64,000 nt of DNA from Gambelia wislizenii (GCA_030847615.1 JAUMIR010000001.1:181865001-181929000); one strand, 5' to 3'. Positions 43,733-55,799 are shown, counted from the stretch's first letter. Notes: generated from the letters alone by a model not told the origin. Translations and numbers: made by a program.

Positions 43733-44671
43733 GGAGATTATCAGATGCCCTTAATATGGCATTACATGAATGTCAGGAGATCGCCAAATGGTTTCCCTTT
43801 CAGATGACGTCATCCCTGTCCTGTTGGCTCCCATGCTGGTTCCGTTTTGCCTTTATTGCTTTTTATTCATGGCTTAAGCTGTGAATAGATCACCCATTCC
43901 GTTCCCGTCATGGAATGACGGGTGGGTGAAAAGGTGCCCCGTTTCCGTAGCACGATGCCAGCCACAGTGAGAGGTCTGTTCCAGAACACTTCTGGGTGCG
44001 ATCGGGACATCAGATAAGTGACACCCTTTTTTGTACCCTCCCTGGGTTTCTTGAGGTTTTTTAAGTGTGTTTTTGTGCTTGCTGTCATTTTTGAAAGTGT
44101 ATTTCACTGTTTATTTTTGAATTTTCCCTGTGCTTGTCCTCTCACAAGAATGGCCCAGGATTTCAACCAGGAGGTGAATGCAGCTCTGTGTGAGCTGCAT
44201 TCACTCTGTGGCTGCCAAGGGGGAGGGAAGGTGTGTGATTAAAGGTAGGCCTGAAACTCTTCTTAGGAGATTTTCAGACAGGCAAAAATCGCCCCTTGCC
44301 GCGCGAGCAGCCTCCCGAAACTGCTGCGCGGCAAGGGTCTTTTTCGGACGACGCTGTGCCTCTAGCGAAGCCGTCCGTGTCACTTCCGTGAAGCTTCGGA
44401 CGGCTCCGCGCCATATTTCAAGCCCGTGATTGAAATATGGCGCGGAGCCGTCCCAAGCTTCACGGAAGTGACACGGACGGCTTCGCTAGAGGCACAGCGT
44501 CGTCCGAAAAAGACCCTTGCCGCGCAGCAGTTTCGGGAGGCTGCTCGCGCGGCAAGGGGCGATTTTTGCCTGTCTGAAAATCTCCTTACTGTGCTGGGAT
44601 GGGGTTGGGAGGGTAGCGGAAGAGGAGATAGCGAGACGGGGACACTAGTTTTGTCCCCTATGAAAATCTCC
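43733..44671. mobile_element. MITE (GGAGATTATCAGA family) carrying a nested sibling
   Basis: Left end GGAGATTATCAGATGCC, right end TGAAAATCTCC, with an exact TCA duplication outside (43730-43732, 44672-44674). Without the nested palindrome and its duplicated TTA the element is 616 bp, within 4 bp of its homologue at 35121-35740. Its ends differ slightly (TTATC versus TTTTC). Confidence 0.8.
44266..44585. mobile_element. 320-bp near-perfect palindromic MITE, nested
   Basis: Two 156-bp arms are inverted copies with one mismatch noticed (CTTCGGACGG versus CTTGGGACGG) around an 8-nt centre, GCCCGTGA (44422-44429). Ends GGAGATTTTCAGACAGGC / GCCTGTCTGAAAATCTCC; target duplication TTA (44263-44265, 44586-44588). 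GC- and CpG-rich, unlike the AT-rich surroundings. Any transcript would fold into a long hairpin. The reading frames on both strands here give the same peptide because of the symmetry and are not genes. Confidence 0.95.
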
Positions 44672-44689
44672 TCAGAGGTGGAACAGATG

Positions 44690-46260
44690 ATCTTAGGTTA
44701 CAATGATAATCCTGAATTTGTTACTACAATACATAAAATGGCTACAGTACTGTATATGAAAAGCCATGGAGAAGGAAGGCCTAATTCACTGCTGCAAGTG
44801 TGTAGGCCTACAGGTGCTGGTAAACAAAGAGGCCGGTGCTGGTACATATTGAACCTAATTCTTTTCTATCACTGTTAGGTGGCTGCAACCTTTCCTATTT
44901 ACCCCATTAAATCAATTGCTGTCTATTAGCTACATGCCAGTGTGATTGCTGGAACCCACCTTCTGTTAGTATAACAGTTGCTAGTACTGAGAGATGCATT
45001 CAGCACTTGTTTCCAGTCTTGGCTGTGTAGGCATGCTGTTGATTTATAAATTCATTACACTACAAAGAACCACTGAGGTATGGTCTCTCCAACAAGATGG
45101 TCCCTTGATTGTGATTTCAACTTTTTTTTAAAAAAGCACAACCTAGGACAGAGCTATATAAGTAGTGTTTATACTCCCTCGCTTAATGAAAACAACATTT
45201 TAATAATCAGATTGCCGTAGTTGTTTATGAGGTAATCTTCAATTTACCATATTTCTAGAGACGTACTTAAAATTTCTTTTCTGAAAGGACACTCCAAACA
45301 GCAGATGGTTGCTAGAATATTAATGAAAAGCAAACATAATGGGAAAACATATACCCAATTGTTTTGCTTTATTTGACTTTTATTTGGCTCTTATTTTTGT
45401 GAAAAATGGTGAAAGCACAAGGAGTGTGCCTATTATCGTGGCTTTTTAACCTTCTTACAAAGAGTGCAATTTCCAGATATTTAAAATAAAACAATAAGAT
45501 AATACTAAGAAGTATCCTCTGCATTGTTTATGGATCATTTATTCAATTCACATAAATGATCACAGGCTTATATGCAAATCAAATTTTGGTTCAGATATTA
45601 TTCAAGTTTTTTTTAATCTTTAAAAAGACAAATAAAATTGCTAGAATTTTATTATTGCTGCATTTGCTTCTTTGTTTATCTGCCAAGCGCCATCAGTATT
45701 TTTGGTGCTTTAGGCCACTCCTTGTTCTGAGGACCTTAACTGTCCATATAGAAAACAACAGAGGAACTGAAGGAACGGAGCCAGGTGTATGTTTTATTAA
45801 CATGTGCTTGGGCTTGGTTGTAGGTTTGGTAGCATTAAGCATGGGTGCAGAGCTGGGAAGAGTTGCTTTTTAGGACCACAACTCTAGAATCCCCTAAGCA
45901 CCTCGGCCACATGGTCCCCAAAAGCTACCATTTCAAAGCTATGTACATGTGTTGAGCCAAAACATCACTAGAAAAGATTGGGATGTTCTGAAATAAACGA
46001 GAGATGTGGCCTCTTGTGGGTGATCAGAGGCACTTTGAATCAAATAAGGGTGGCAAAGTGAGGCAGGGGTTTTTGAAAGAGCAAGAGACTTTGGGGTGGA
46101 GAAGTGTTGTGGAACTCGAGAAACAAAAGCCACAAGCAGGAAAGGATATGTTGGTGAATGAAAACAAAGTACTGAGGTGAAAAAGGTTGTGCAGGGCTTT
46201 CGATGTAAGCAATCTAAGAGTTGAATCTATGAGTGGAATTTCATCTGAAGGAAATTTTGT
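44690..46260. other. Mostly unassigned; short repeat trace
   Basis: No gene recognised. At 45871-45925, GGACCACAACTCTAGAATCCCC resembles the GGACTACAACTCCCAGAATCC motif of reptile MITEs. Confidence 0.4.
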
Positions 46261-46267
46261 AGCTAAT

Positions 46268-46497
46268 TCAGAATTGTTGTTGTGTGCCTTCACGTTGTTT
46301 CTGACTTATGGTAAACCTAAAGCAAACCTATGGAGGGGTTTTCTTGGCAAGATTTGTTCAATGTGGATTTACCTTTGCCTCCCTCTGAGGCTGATATAGC
46401 ATGACTTGCTCAGGGTCACCCACTAGGTTTCTGTCACCAAGCTGGGATTCAAACCTTAGTCCAACATTCAAACCACTAAATCACACTGATTTCTCTT
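46268..46497 (-). mobile_element. tRNA-derived SINE (full length, antisense)
   Basis: In reverse complement the element starts GAAATCAGTGTGATTTAGTG, has an A-box-like stretch and a B box GGTTTGAATCC (about 46443-46453), then AAACCTAGTGGGTGACC and ends with TTTACCATAAGTCAGAAAC and AAGGCACACAACA. This is the familiar squamate tRNA-type SINE. It would be transcribed by RNA polymerase III. It is not a functional tRNA gene, as no cloverleaf 3' half exists. Confidence 0.75.
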
Positions 46498-46499
46498 TA

Positions 46500-47440
46500 A
46501 ATAAACTGTGTAAAGAATTTCAAGGGAAGCTCAAATAATATATGGAATGGTCAAAATACACATTTCTTTATATATTTCAATGTTAATCATAATTTTATAT
46601 TAGAAAAGGCCTTTAAAAAAATATCAAAAGTAACCATATCATCTGTCAGGATATTGGGACATACAGTAGATTTATCCTGTACAGAGCTGAGATGTAGCAA
46701 ACAATCTACAGTTTGCAGTAATATGAGCTAGCATCAGTTTTGCAGAAGCTACCTGGATAAATGTATCAATATTGCTCGGCTCACAGCCCAGGAGCTGAGC
46801 TGTGCAGAACTGAGTTGAGCTAAGTGAGTACTGTGTAAAGATGTCTTGTTTAGGATCTCACAGTGGGAAGATGTTTTTCTCCTGAATGCTGTATATATCT
46901 GTAAATAGTCTTCATTGTGCCCAAGTAAAGACAAGTTTATTTTAGACACAAGCCTGTGTCTGTGCCTTTATTCTTATGCCTGAAGGAACAATACTCTGCT
47001 GTTTATTTTTGCTGCCTGGAACCTGTTTAGGTCCCCAGTGTGCACCCTATATTATGCATCATAATCATTTCCTACTTCTTTAAAGGCTATTTCAGGCCAG
47101 AAACAACTGTGTTTAAATGGCAAATTGTGCCTCTCAGGGAACCCAAGGGTACAATTTGTCATTTTCAAATGCAAATTTGAGGATTTAGGGAGATGTATTG
47201 GGGCCCGTGGAAGGGTGCATGAAGTGTGGGGGACATTTTGCCTACCATAATGTGAAGATATGGATTTGGATTCTTTCCCAGTATTCCATCTGCTGATCTT
47301 AAAGACAGAACAAGTTTAGAAGTCATGAAGAGATGGTAAAAATATTCTTAGATTAGTCTGGGGTTAATCCATGGTGCATTATTAGGGATAGGCATGCTGG
47401 CTGTGGCTAGAGGAGTTGTAGCAACTATGACCCAGGCCTG
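46500..47440. other. Mostly unassigned; possible LTR R/U5 piece
   Basis: At 46865-46975 TATATATCTGTAAATAGTCT, AGTAAAGACAAGTTTATTTT and CCTGTGTCTGTGCCTTTATT have the look of an LTR end and vaguely resemble 56100-56160. Weak. The rest is unassigned. Confidence 0.3.
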
Positions 47441-47639
47441 CTATATAGGATAATAATATACTGCCACATGAAGCTGGCAGAGCAAATAGAATAACAGGTT
47501 TTTTATACCTACAGTATGCCTTCTACTCCTAAGCAAACCTGGTTGTAAGCCCTGCCTGATCTTCACATGTTCAGTTGATTGTATGATTGGAAATTCTCCC
47601 AAATATGTATGCATATTTACTCTTTTCTCGCATTTAGCT

Positions 47640-48415
47640 TTCAGTGTGAAGATTTGGGGAGGAGGTATCATGTACAATTCCATTGTCCTTTTCATGTGTT
47701 CCATATCTTTCAACAGCGGATGATACCTGCTAAATTGGGGCAGTTGGAAGGTATGGTGTTCCATGTATATGAGACTGTTGTACAGAAAAGATTTCTGTCT
47801 GTAAAAGCTGGGACATATGTCTGAGCAACATCAGAATGCAGTCAAAAGTTTGTGGCAAGTCAACAAGAGAGCAAAAATTATTAATGAAGAACACAAAAGA
47901 CTACAGCAGGAATCCTATTGGTTAGTCCCAACTAGAGTAGACCCATTCAATGAATAACATAGTGCAGTGGTTTGAGTGTTGGATCAGGACATTGGGAAAG
48001 CAGGGTCCTGAACAAATTTTGCCAAGAAAACCCTGTGACAGGTTCACCTTAGGCTCGCTGTAAGTCATAACCAGCTTGAAGGCACACAATCTACCAACAG
48101 AATTCAGGCCTACTAGTTTAAGCAGAGAAACTCTGGAATTTATGTACTGAATTTAGGAAAGCCGGGGGTGGGGGGCGGAATGACACAAATTAACTTGCTG
48201 GGAAGGGTAAACTCCAGCTCCTCCTCTCTTGCCATCTGAGTTAACTGACTGGAAACTACTTTTGTACTTTTACCTCAGTTTGCAGCAATTGAAGTAAAAT
48301 AAGTATGAAGGAGGAAAGTGGGTGGAAGAGAGAGAAATGAGGACCTTCTAAAAGCAACTGAGAATGTGGAACAGCAGAGAATCCCTGCTAAATTGGGACA
48401 GTTGGAGGGAGCAGC
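47640..48415. repeat. Short shared motif around two sites
   Basis: CCTGCTAAATTGGGGCAGTTGG (47729) and CCTGCTAAATTGGGACAGTTGG (48388) share sequence, and an inverted relative (CCAGCTGTCTCAATTTGCCAG) lies at 40723. A dispersed repeat of unknown class. Confidence 0.4.
47950..48096 (+). mobile_element. tRNA-derived SINE (diverged, sense)
   Basis: ATAGTGCAGTGGTTTGAGTG and TTGGATCAGGAC form the A-box side; later CCAAGAAAACCCTGTGACAG and GTAAGTCATAACCAGCTTGA plus AGGCACACAA match the inverted SINE at 46268-46497. The B-box region is eroded. Confidence 0.65.
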
Positions 48416-48419
48416 CTGT

Positions 48420-49305
48420 TGTTTAGTAAGGGCTTCTGTCTTTTATTCATTCATTCATAAATCCATTTGGTCTCATTGTCATGTCAATCTGTGATTTATT
48501 TATTTTCTAATCCTTGCAAAATCTGTTGTTTCTGAACACTTTCCCTCACAAAATGCACATTCTTGTGTACATCTCAGCCTATAAATATGCATATTCATAC
48601 CCATTATAATAAAAGATATACATTTTATATTATTATATTATATACACTTCTTAAAGCATAGAACTGTTTCACAGAATTTGTAGACACTTTGCTGTAGTTA
48701 TCTTTGTGTTAGCATGCCCTGATCCCTTCCCTGTAATATCTCATAAATGGAAATATTGGATACTTTGAAAGGGGAAAGTAGACTGGGGTGATCCAAAATG
48801 AGGTCAGGTGGAGGTCACAAGGACCTGGGAAAGTGTTTTAGAAATATTTTAGCAAGCAAGCCCAAACTAGGATTGAGCTCCTTAGCAAACAAAACTAATA
48901 AGGAGGTGTGTGCTAATTCCTTCTTGGGCCCCTCAGTGGTGAGTCACACAACCTAAATGATCAAGTGACCTTTCCAACCCAAATCCCCAGGAAATATCCC
49001 TCTGAACTCCCTCCTGTCCTACAATGTGCAGTCGTTGTAAACCCATCAATTCCTAACTCCCAGCCATTACCAGCAATCAGCCAAGTTTTGGTTTCCTTTG
49101 TCTATTTAGTGACTACCATTTGGATTTGAGTAGCTACCCTCTCGTATTTTGCAGCACAGAACATGGATCAGCCTTTCATTCTTATCTTTTTCAAAGGGCA
49201 AACTGAACAATAATGCAACTGCACATTCAGACTTCCCTTGCAGTTTGGCACCCTCTCAATCTATATATACTCAGATTTTGCCTTGCCTTTCAACTGTGAG
49301 ATTCA
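48420..49305. other. No recognised gene or repeat
   Basis: Only a short AT-rich tract at about 48600-48650; no transposon recognised. Confidence 0.45.
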
Positions 49306-49310
49306 GTGAC

Positions 49311-49530
49311 CCTTTCACTCTACACAATTATAGCTCTATGATTCCATTTTAACAGCTACGGCTGCATCCTGTGGATTTCTTGGACTTACAGTTTAGGAAG
49401 GGACATTTAGAATCCTCAGCCAGAGAGCTCCTCTAGTGCTTCAGCAAAAACTACAAGCCCCAGGATTAATAGGGTATAGTCATGGCAGTTGAAGTAGAAT
49501 CATAGTGCTTTAATTGGATAGTATTGTAGG
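49311..49530. mobile_element. Palindromic hAT-like MITE (relative of 36672-36893)
   Basis: Arms: CACAATTATAGCTCTATGATTCCATTTTAAC at the left against the inverted CTTGAAGTAGAATCATAGTGCTTTAATTG side at the right (described here by position: 49324-49354 and 49485-49516). The internal order TGTGGATTTCTTGGACTTACAG ... CTACAAGCCCCAGGATT equals the 36.7-kb copy. Confidence 0.6.
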
Positions 49531-49743
49531 GTCCCAGAAGTTTCCCACAAAAGCTAAACTGTAGTATAAGTGGGTTTTGGATTGATCAACTTGAGAAATG
49601 CTTAATGTTTTTCTAAGTTTGACCCCTGAATAGGCATTGAGCTCAAAGATCCTCTTGCACACGCAAAGTCTTTTTTACTGTAGGAGAGATGAAATGTAAT
49701 TAAGAAGCAAATGAAATGAAAGGTCTGTTTGATCTTTTGATCA

Positions 49744-50053
49744 GGAGATTATCAGATGTGGCAAAAACTGTATCAGAAGATCATGATGAGAACAGCAATG
49801 GGTGACGTTAGCAGATGTTGTTGTCCTTCAGCGTTCCGGGAGCATAGCATGGGAGTGAATAAGGTGTCCCTTTGTATTGGTGGCTTAGCCCCATCAATGA
49901 AAAAGGGAAGCCTCATCTGCGGCAGTGCTACACCCTGGGAATGACTGAAGATGCGGGTATCTGATAAGGTCACCCTTTCTGTTCCCATAATGTTCTTCTG
50001 ATGCAGTTTGGGAGACAGTTTTTTGCCACATTTCACTGTGTCTGATAATCTCC
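49744..50053. mobile_element. 310-bp MITE of the GGAGATTATCAGA family
   Basis: Ends GGAGATTATCAGATG and CTGTGTCTGATAATCTCC. Inverted similarity continues inward: GTGGCAAAAACTGTATCAGA against an inverted GTGGCAAAAAACTGTCTCCC and GCATCAGAAGAACAT. Flanks are TCA at the left and TAT at the right, so the 3-bp duplication is lost or mutated here. Distinct interior from the 620-bp members. Confidence 0.7.
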
Positions 50054-50059
50054 TATATG

Positions 50060-51480
50060 ATCTTTTCTGCTCTATGATCCAGTTTGATCTCCCAGTTCTG
50101 CCAACCCAGTGTTGTTTTCTTCTTTGGCACAGAAGACATCATGTGAAAAATCAGAGCATTAGAAAAGACCTGAGGTGAACATTTGTTCTTGACTTTTGTC
50201 TCTAAGATGCAATCCATCTCCATTAAAATCAACAGGATGTAGACTGCAGCCTTAGCTCCTAGGTACTTCATTAAGATCATATAGATTGTGCAATCCCACA
50301 AAATAGCTATATTTTGCCTCCCCTCTTACCTCTGGACACGCCAGCTTTTCAGTTCCCAGTTTGGTTTAAACTTCAGAGGATAACAGGTAAGGAAATTAAT
50401 AAATAGGCATGGTGACAAATATTCAATCAAGGTTACTGCTTGCTTAAACTGCATTAAGCCGCTGATATCTGAAATGCAGCATGCACTTGTCACTAGATCT
50501 TATGACACACTTGAAAATAAACCAGACAGCAGAAGAGAGCCCCAGCTAAAATTAACAAAGATAATGGTAACTGGAATAGCAATTGACTTCATGCGATCCA
50601 GATTTTATTTATTAAAGTCAGGAAACCAAGTGCAATTTACAGTTGTGTATGTAGCCTGCAATTTTCATTCTCTTCATACAAAACTCTTACAGTACTCACC
50701 CTTCCCAATCAGAATACATTTTTAAAATACACTATGTAACTCCAATAATCAGCAGCCAGCCTCCAACCTCAAAATGATCTGTGGGGTTTGACTGCCATTG
50801 AAATGAAGAAGATAGAAGGCAGAGTTGATCCAGTATTCAGCTTACTCCTGCATATTGTATGCTGAGTAACTTGCTGTGATAATTGCCCAGTCAGGGCCTC
50901 ATGCATTAATGTGTCTTTCACAGTGGATTGCACAGTGGAGCCAGCCATTGTCTAGCCATGCAAATTGGATTAGTTGAATCGATCTGTGTTGGTATCAGCT
51001 ACTTGCGCACATGTATTACATTACAAGGTGTCAATTATTTGATACAATCATCCATATGCAATAAAACTCTATAAAGAATTCTTTACTTCAGGTGATTCAT
51101 ACTGAGTGGGAAGGAAGCAGGGATGAGCATGTTTGTACTACCCCTTCTCACTGTCTCCAACTGTCCTCCTTGACTTGAAAGGTATCTGCAGGAAAGAGTC
51201 TGTTGTATTCACGTAGGCTCTGTATGTCAGTCCTGTGAAATCATGATTCCAAATCACTCAAGGAGACTAGAGACATTAAGAATATTTGCAATACTTTTTT
51301 CCCCTTAACAGGGAAGGGTCTCTGAACACCTCAGGACACCCCACTGAAAAAAATTGTCAACTGTCATGTCTCTGTCTCTATCTCTCTATCTCTCTATATA
51401 CACATACACATATGGTACAGAATTTTCACCATTTCCCCAAATTTCAGAAGATAGCATTGCATTTCAAAGGTGCTGGGTGA
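50060..51480. other. No recognised gene or repeat
   Basis: AT-rich non-coding sequence; a (CTAT)n-like tract at about 51370-51405. Confidence 0.45.
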
Positions 51481-51484
51481 GTTA

Positions 51485-51559
51485 TATGCCACTTTTGATC
51501 CTGCTTCAGGAGAAAGGTGGCATATAAATTGCATAAATAAATAAATAAATAAATAAATC
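51485..51559 (+). mobile_element. L2-a-type 3' terminus
   Basis: CTGCTTCAGGAGAAAGGTGG followed by CATATAAATTGCATAAATAA and an (AAAT)n tail resembles the L2-a end at 30085-30132. Confidence 0.65.
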
Positions 51560-51589
51560 AAGATCCTGTACCAAGGAGAGCAAGTAAGA

Positions 51590-51830
51590 TGGTCTGCCCC
51601 TGGAGGCTGATTGAAACAGACAATTTTCTGATGTCTCTTGGGCTTTTCCCCATCAGCTTGTTCTGTCAAAGCCCTAGTTGACTCCTGGAATGGGCAATGC
51701 CCCAGAAGGTTGTACAAATCACTCTTGATCAACTACAGTTAATGCAGCAGAAAATGGTCTTGTTCACATACTGGGCACCAGACAGATCTTACTGGCAGAA
51801 AATCCTGGAACTTAAAAAGATAAAGTCCTT
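51590..51830 (+). pseudogene. L2-like ORF2 scrap
   Basis: Degenerate frames contain VKALVDSWNGQCP (the DPVKALVDSWN linker block) and QLQLMQQKMV (the LQLVQNAAAR block). The blocks are far apart in an intact ORF2, so an internal deletion joins them. Low certainty. Confidence 0.4.
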
Positions 51831-51839
51831 AACTCACAT

Positions 51840-53085
51840 GTTATGATCCTGTCCATTTATTACTGGACTTTATCACATGGGGGTTCTATTGTGGGACTAG
51901 AGCCAGATAGTACTGTTTTGGGGTAGTACTTACTGCATGATATCCTCTTCATCCGATTGTTGGTATGCTCTTCAGTCATTTCTGAGGGGCATCTTATAAT
52001 TGACAGAAAAAACCCATCAATGATTCTGAATAATGCTGCTATCCCAGTAGTCTCCCTTGAACAGTAATCTCTTCTGCTTCAGAAATGGAAAAGATAATTG
52101 TCATGTGGCACGAGGGGGTGAGATTCTCCTCCTCTTCCCCTCTCTTCCACCTCCCACATGCTGTTCTCAAGCAAACCAATTGTGCCTTCCTTTGTTTTAT
52201 TTTATTTGCTACTGTGATCTGCTGGCTGGATCTCTCTTTCCCATGCTCCCCGCCCAGATTTCTCTTTCTCTCCCACCTCCGCTGACCCAATCTACCTTCC
52301 CCTGCCCTCTCCTGGTCTGATCTGCATGCCCTAAATATATAGGGCAATAACAGGGAGGAAGCAGGTAGTGTGGAAGGAACATGCAACACCACACCAGTAT
52401 TGAAGCAGAGGTATGATAATGATTGCTTTAATACAGGTATATTTCCATTTGCTTCCAAAATGTAATTGCTGTGAGATGATTGCCTGGTATGATAGAGTCT
52501 ACTATCTTCAAGCTGGACAGAATGAAACATATTAATTTTGTATTAAAAATAGAGTCTATTTCGGCTTCTAATTTATTGCTAAAATCCTTACCAATGAAAT
52601 GGGCTTCTATGGGTGTCCAAGCATATTAGCTTATATCACAAATTGAATTATGGACAGGCAATTTCTTGAACTTTCTGTAAAAAGAAAAGTAGTATTTAAC
52701 AGATGAGAGGCAAATGAAAAATATCTGTTTGTTTCATGTTTTTGGAAATGTTTGATAGCCTCCTTGTATCTCTGGTGGAACATGAGAGCTTTTCTTCAGG
52801 AGATACCTTCCCTGTCTCGTTATCCCCACCTGTCTTTTCTCTCTTTTGTATTTGATGTATTGCTTTACTTTTCTAAACCTGCACGTATGCCTGCATTACA
52901 TGTTGCAGATCCATCCTAGATGCTGTTAAATAGATGGTTTACTGTTCAGCATGTTGTTTGTGTTTATAAAACTTCTAAAATATGTGTGTTTATAAAGCTT
53001 CTTAGAGTAATTAGCTCTTTTAACTTACAGGTTAAAATATTTATTACTGCCTGCCTGCTCTGTCTTCCTCTTTTTCTCCCTTTAC
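51840..53085. other. No recognised gene; one long unsupported frame
   Basis: A 163-codon minus frame at 52039-52530 has no motif or composition that supports a gene. Pyrimidine-rich stretch at 52120-52320. Confidence 0.4.
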
Positions 53086-53099
53086 AGTTTACTACCTCT

Positions 53100-53290
53100 C
53101 TGTGTGTTCAGGAAACATATTCAGGGGTAGCTGTCTTGGTTATACAGCAAAAGACAACAAAAACTAAAATCCACAAAAGAGAAATACCTTTATTAACCAA
53201 TCAAAATGCAGAAAATATATCATACAAGCTTTCAAAGCTTCACTGGCTTCTTTATCAGGCAAAGACGTTAAAAATCATACAGGAGAAAAA
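53100..53290 (-). mobile_element. Penelope-like retroelement 3' end
   Basis: The reverse complement reads CTTTGCCTGATAAAGAAGCC, a small hairpin, TTTGAAAGCTTGTATG, then ATTTTGATTGGTTAATAAAG, TTTGTGGATTTTAGTTTTTG, and TGTATAACCAAGACAGCTACC, the familiar 3' end of Penelope-type elements in reptiles. The RT/GIY-YIG coding region is absent. CTGATAA (53252-53258) and GAAA (53230-53233) flank the hairpin. Confidence 0.65.
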
Positions 53291-53299
53291 AGTGATGAT

Positions 53300-55785
53300 G
53301 TTAGAGTCACAGACTTACCTTCTGTCTCTGTTGTCAGTTAAGATGATACTGGGGGATTTCAGTACAGGCAGAGGCCACTATATCTTGGCCATGTGAAGAC
53401 CAGGGACAAAGGACAATAAGAGACCAATAATACAATTCCAACTCCATTAGCAACAAAGAAGTAACGCCCCTTGTGATCCAGCTGTTTCTATCCTGTGTGA
53501 AGCCAACTGCTCTTTTCTTAAACAAAGAATATTGAATTTCTCGAAGATTATTTGTACTGTTACAGCTGGAAAAACATTTAGGTGCTGTATAAAGTTGTCA
53601 ATTATAGTCCAATGAAAGAATTTTACCTGTGTGGTGGTGATGTTTGCTTTGCCTTGTATTCAGGAAAAAAATTACTCTTAGAATTAATTCTTGAGGAGAA
53701 AAGAAGCACATCAAAACCTAGATAAGCGTGAGTGTGTAATACAATGCATATGAATCACCTGGTGTGTACCAAAACAAATTCTGAGATATCAAGTGAAATA
53801 TATACAGCTTAACATGAATCAGACTAATGAAGCCTTCCTTAACATGGTGCCCTACAAGTGTTTTGGACTACAGCTCCCACCAGTGTCATTCAGCATATAA
53901 TCCAAACATGTGGAAGACAATCTTGAGAAAGGCCAGTCTGATAGATAAATACTAAGACTAACTGCAGAGGAAATAAGCATTTCAGATGGAGGCCTGTTGC
54001 TCTAGCAGACCAGTTATATCAATCTTACAGTAACAACTTTCCTTAGAAGTTCGTGTCCGTGTGTCTTAGGGCTCCTTCTGATGTTTCACCAGTTGTAGTG
54101 TGTGCTGATTTACCTGGTCTTGTAAGAAGAGCCCATGACGTAGCTCTGTCTAACAACATAATTTTTGTAGCTGCTGGAACTATGCCATGGGAAGTAACTA
54201 GGGTATAGGTTCCTTACGTGTCTGCTACACCCTAACTGGCTTCAGAAAGAGCTGTGGCTTGTATTTCTAAGATAATATCATAAGAGACCTTACATGCTAC
54301 AATCACTCAAGAATGGTGTAAGGGGTTGTCGTTGCCAACGCCTGCCAAGGTTTGCAAGTTGATAGAAGACCTACTGCTGATCCATATCACCACAGCTACA
54401 GTACCATCTTGCTGAGTCCTCTGGCCCTGGTCCTTCTTTCTTATTGTTGCTGCCTATTCATTTGACAAGAATCACGAGAAAGTGAGAATGCCTCTAGTTG
54501 TACCCTCTCCTTCTGGGTAGGAGGCAGTCCCTCCCACACTGAAATGGTGATCTTCAGGCTGAGGTGTCATCTTATTGATAGCCTTGGCAAAATCTGAAGT
54601 TGGCACCACCCATGCTCTTTACTCTGATGCTTAGCAGGAGCAGGATATGCCCTCTTGCTTGAATGTATGTAAAATGATTCACGTACCATTGATTTCTGAC
54701 TGCTGTTATTTAGATCAGAAGGTTTAAGCCTGCAACTCTTAGATAGTGGTGTTAGAAATATTGATGTCCTCAGCACTAGTACAAGGGTTACTTGCTGCAA
54801 AATAGACATCCACTTAATTAATCTAGTAAATTCTCTTTGTATACAGCTCATATTAATCAGCATGCATTACACAGCCCTGTCATTAGCCTTCAGCTCACAT
54901 TACTGAGATAGCTGGCAATGTCTCCTAATAACTGATAGCATGCAGAGTCATGTATCATTTATACTTGGGAGACCTGTGCTGGCAAAATAAAAATACAAAA
55001 TACCTTTTATTTCACTCATAATAATACATTTTTTAGCAAACGCTGTAATAGTTGTTCTTCCATATTTATAATTCTTAAAGCAAGAAGGGATGCATATTTA
55101 TAAGTCCTTCTCTGTTACAGTTAATCTCTTGGAGGCGAAGGGAATTCTCAAGGTGCAGACAAGATGCATTGTGCATGACTTTATGAGATATTTTTTAAAA
55201 AAATACATATAACAATATTAGTGATAGGCATGCTCCTTGGCATTATGCCTAATAAGCTGCCCCAGACAAGTCAATTTGAGTTTGAGTCACCCTATTTCAC
55301 CAGAAGCAAAGTGGGGTTTCTCTAACTCCCCCAAGAACCTTCCTTGCATTGCCCTCCATTCCCCAAAATGTCACAGAGGTAAAGCCACATAATGTAGAGG
55401 CTTTAGTTTTGGTCCTTCACTAGGATTTCAGTACTGCAGCAAAATCTTGGCACAACAACCCATGGAAGATGTAGTTCTTATGGAACCCAACATCCTAAAG
55501 AAATAACCAGGCTCCATGGGATCTGTTAAATCTGGAAAAAGAAGAGCTCTGGGAAACTCTTTACACCCCCTCTGTTCTGGTTTGATCTCCCTCTTTCTAC
55601 CAGAGAAACTTTTCGGCTGGTTTCTCCCAGCAGCCCTTGGAAATATTAAAGATGCAGCCTTACGCCCACTTACCTTATTGAAAAGTGTCACTGAAGTTCT
55701 AAGCAGCCATGTATAAGGTTGCATTGTTACTACTATAAAATCTTGCCCTTATCCTTTGCCAGTTTCCTGCAATGTCAGTGCATAT
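53300..55785. other. Mostly unassigned; one MITE trace
   Basis: At 53846-53890 GTGTTTTGGACTACAGCTCCC matches the reptile hAT-type repeat also seen at 58936-59033. Otherwise nothing recognised. Confidence 0.4.
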
Positions 55786-55799
55786 GCAAAGTCTGTCCG

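Noticed and set aside
44266..44585. Giant microRNA precursor
   Set aside because: The long hairpin is explained by MITE termini and TTA duplications; no sign of a conserved mature product.
44201..44878. Two opposed protein frames with the same sequence
   Set aside because: Produced by the symmetry of the palindrome at 44266-44585; no protein evidence.
46268..46497. tRNA gene
   Set aside because: A and B boxes are present, but the rest is SINE body and no cloverleaf can be completed.
52039..52530. 163-codon minus-strand gene
   Set aside because: Low-complexity stretches, no motif, no splice or promoter support; within the length expected by chance in 64 kb.
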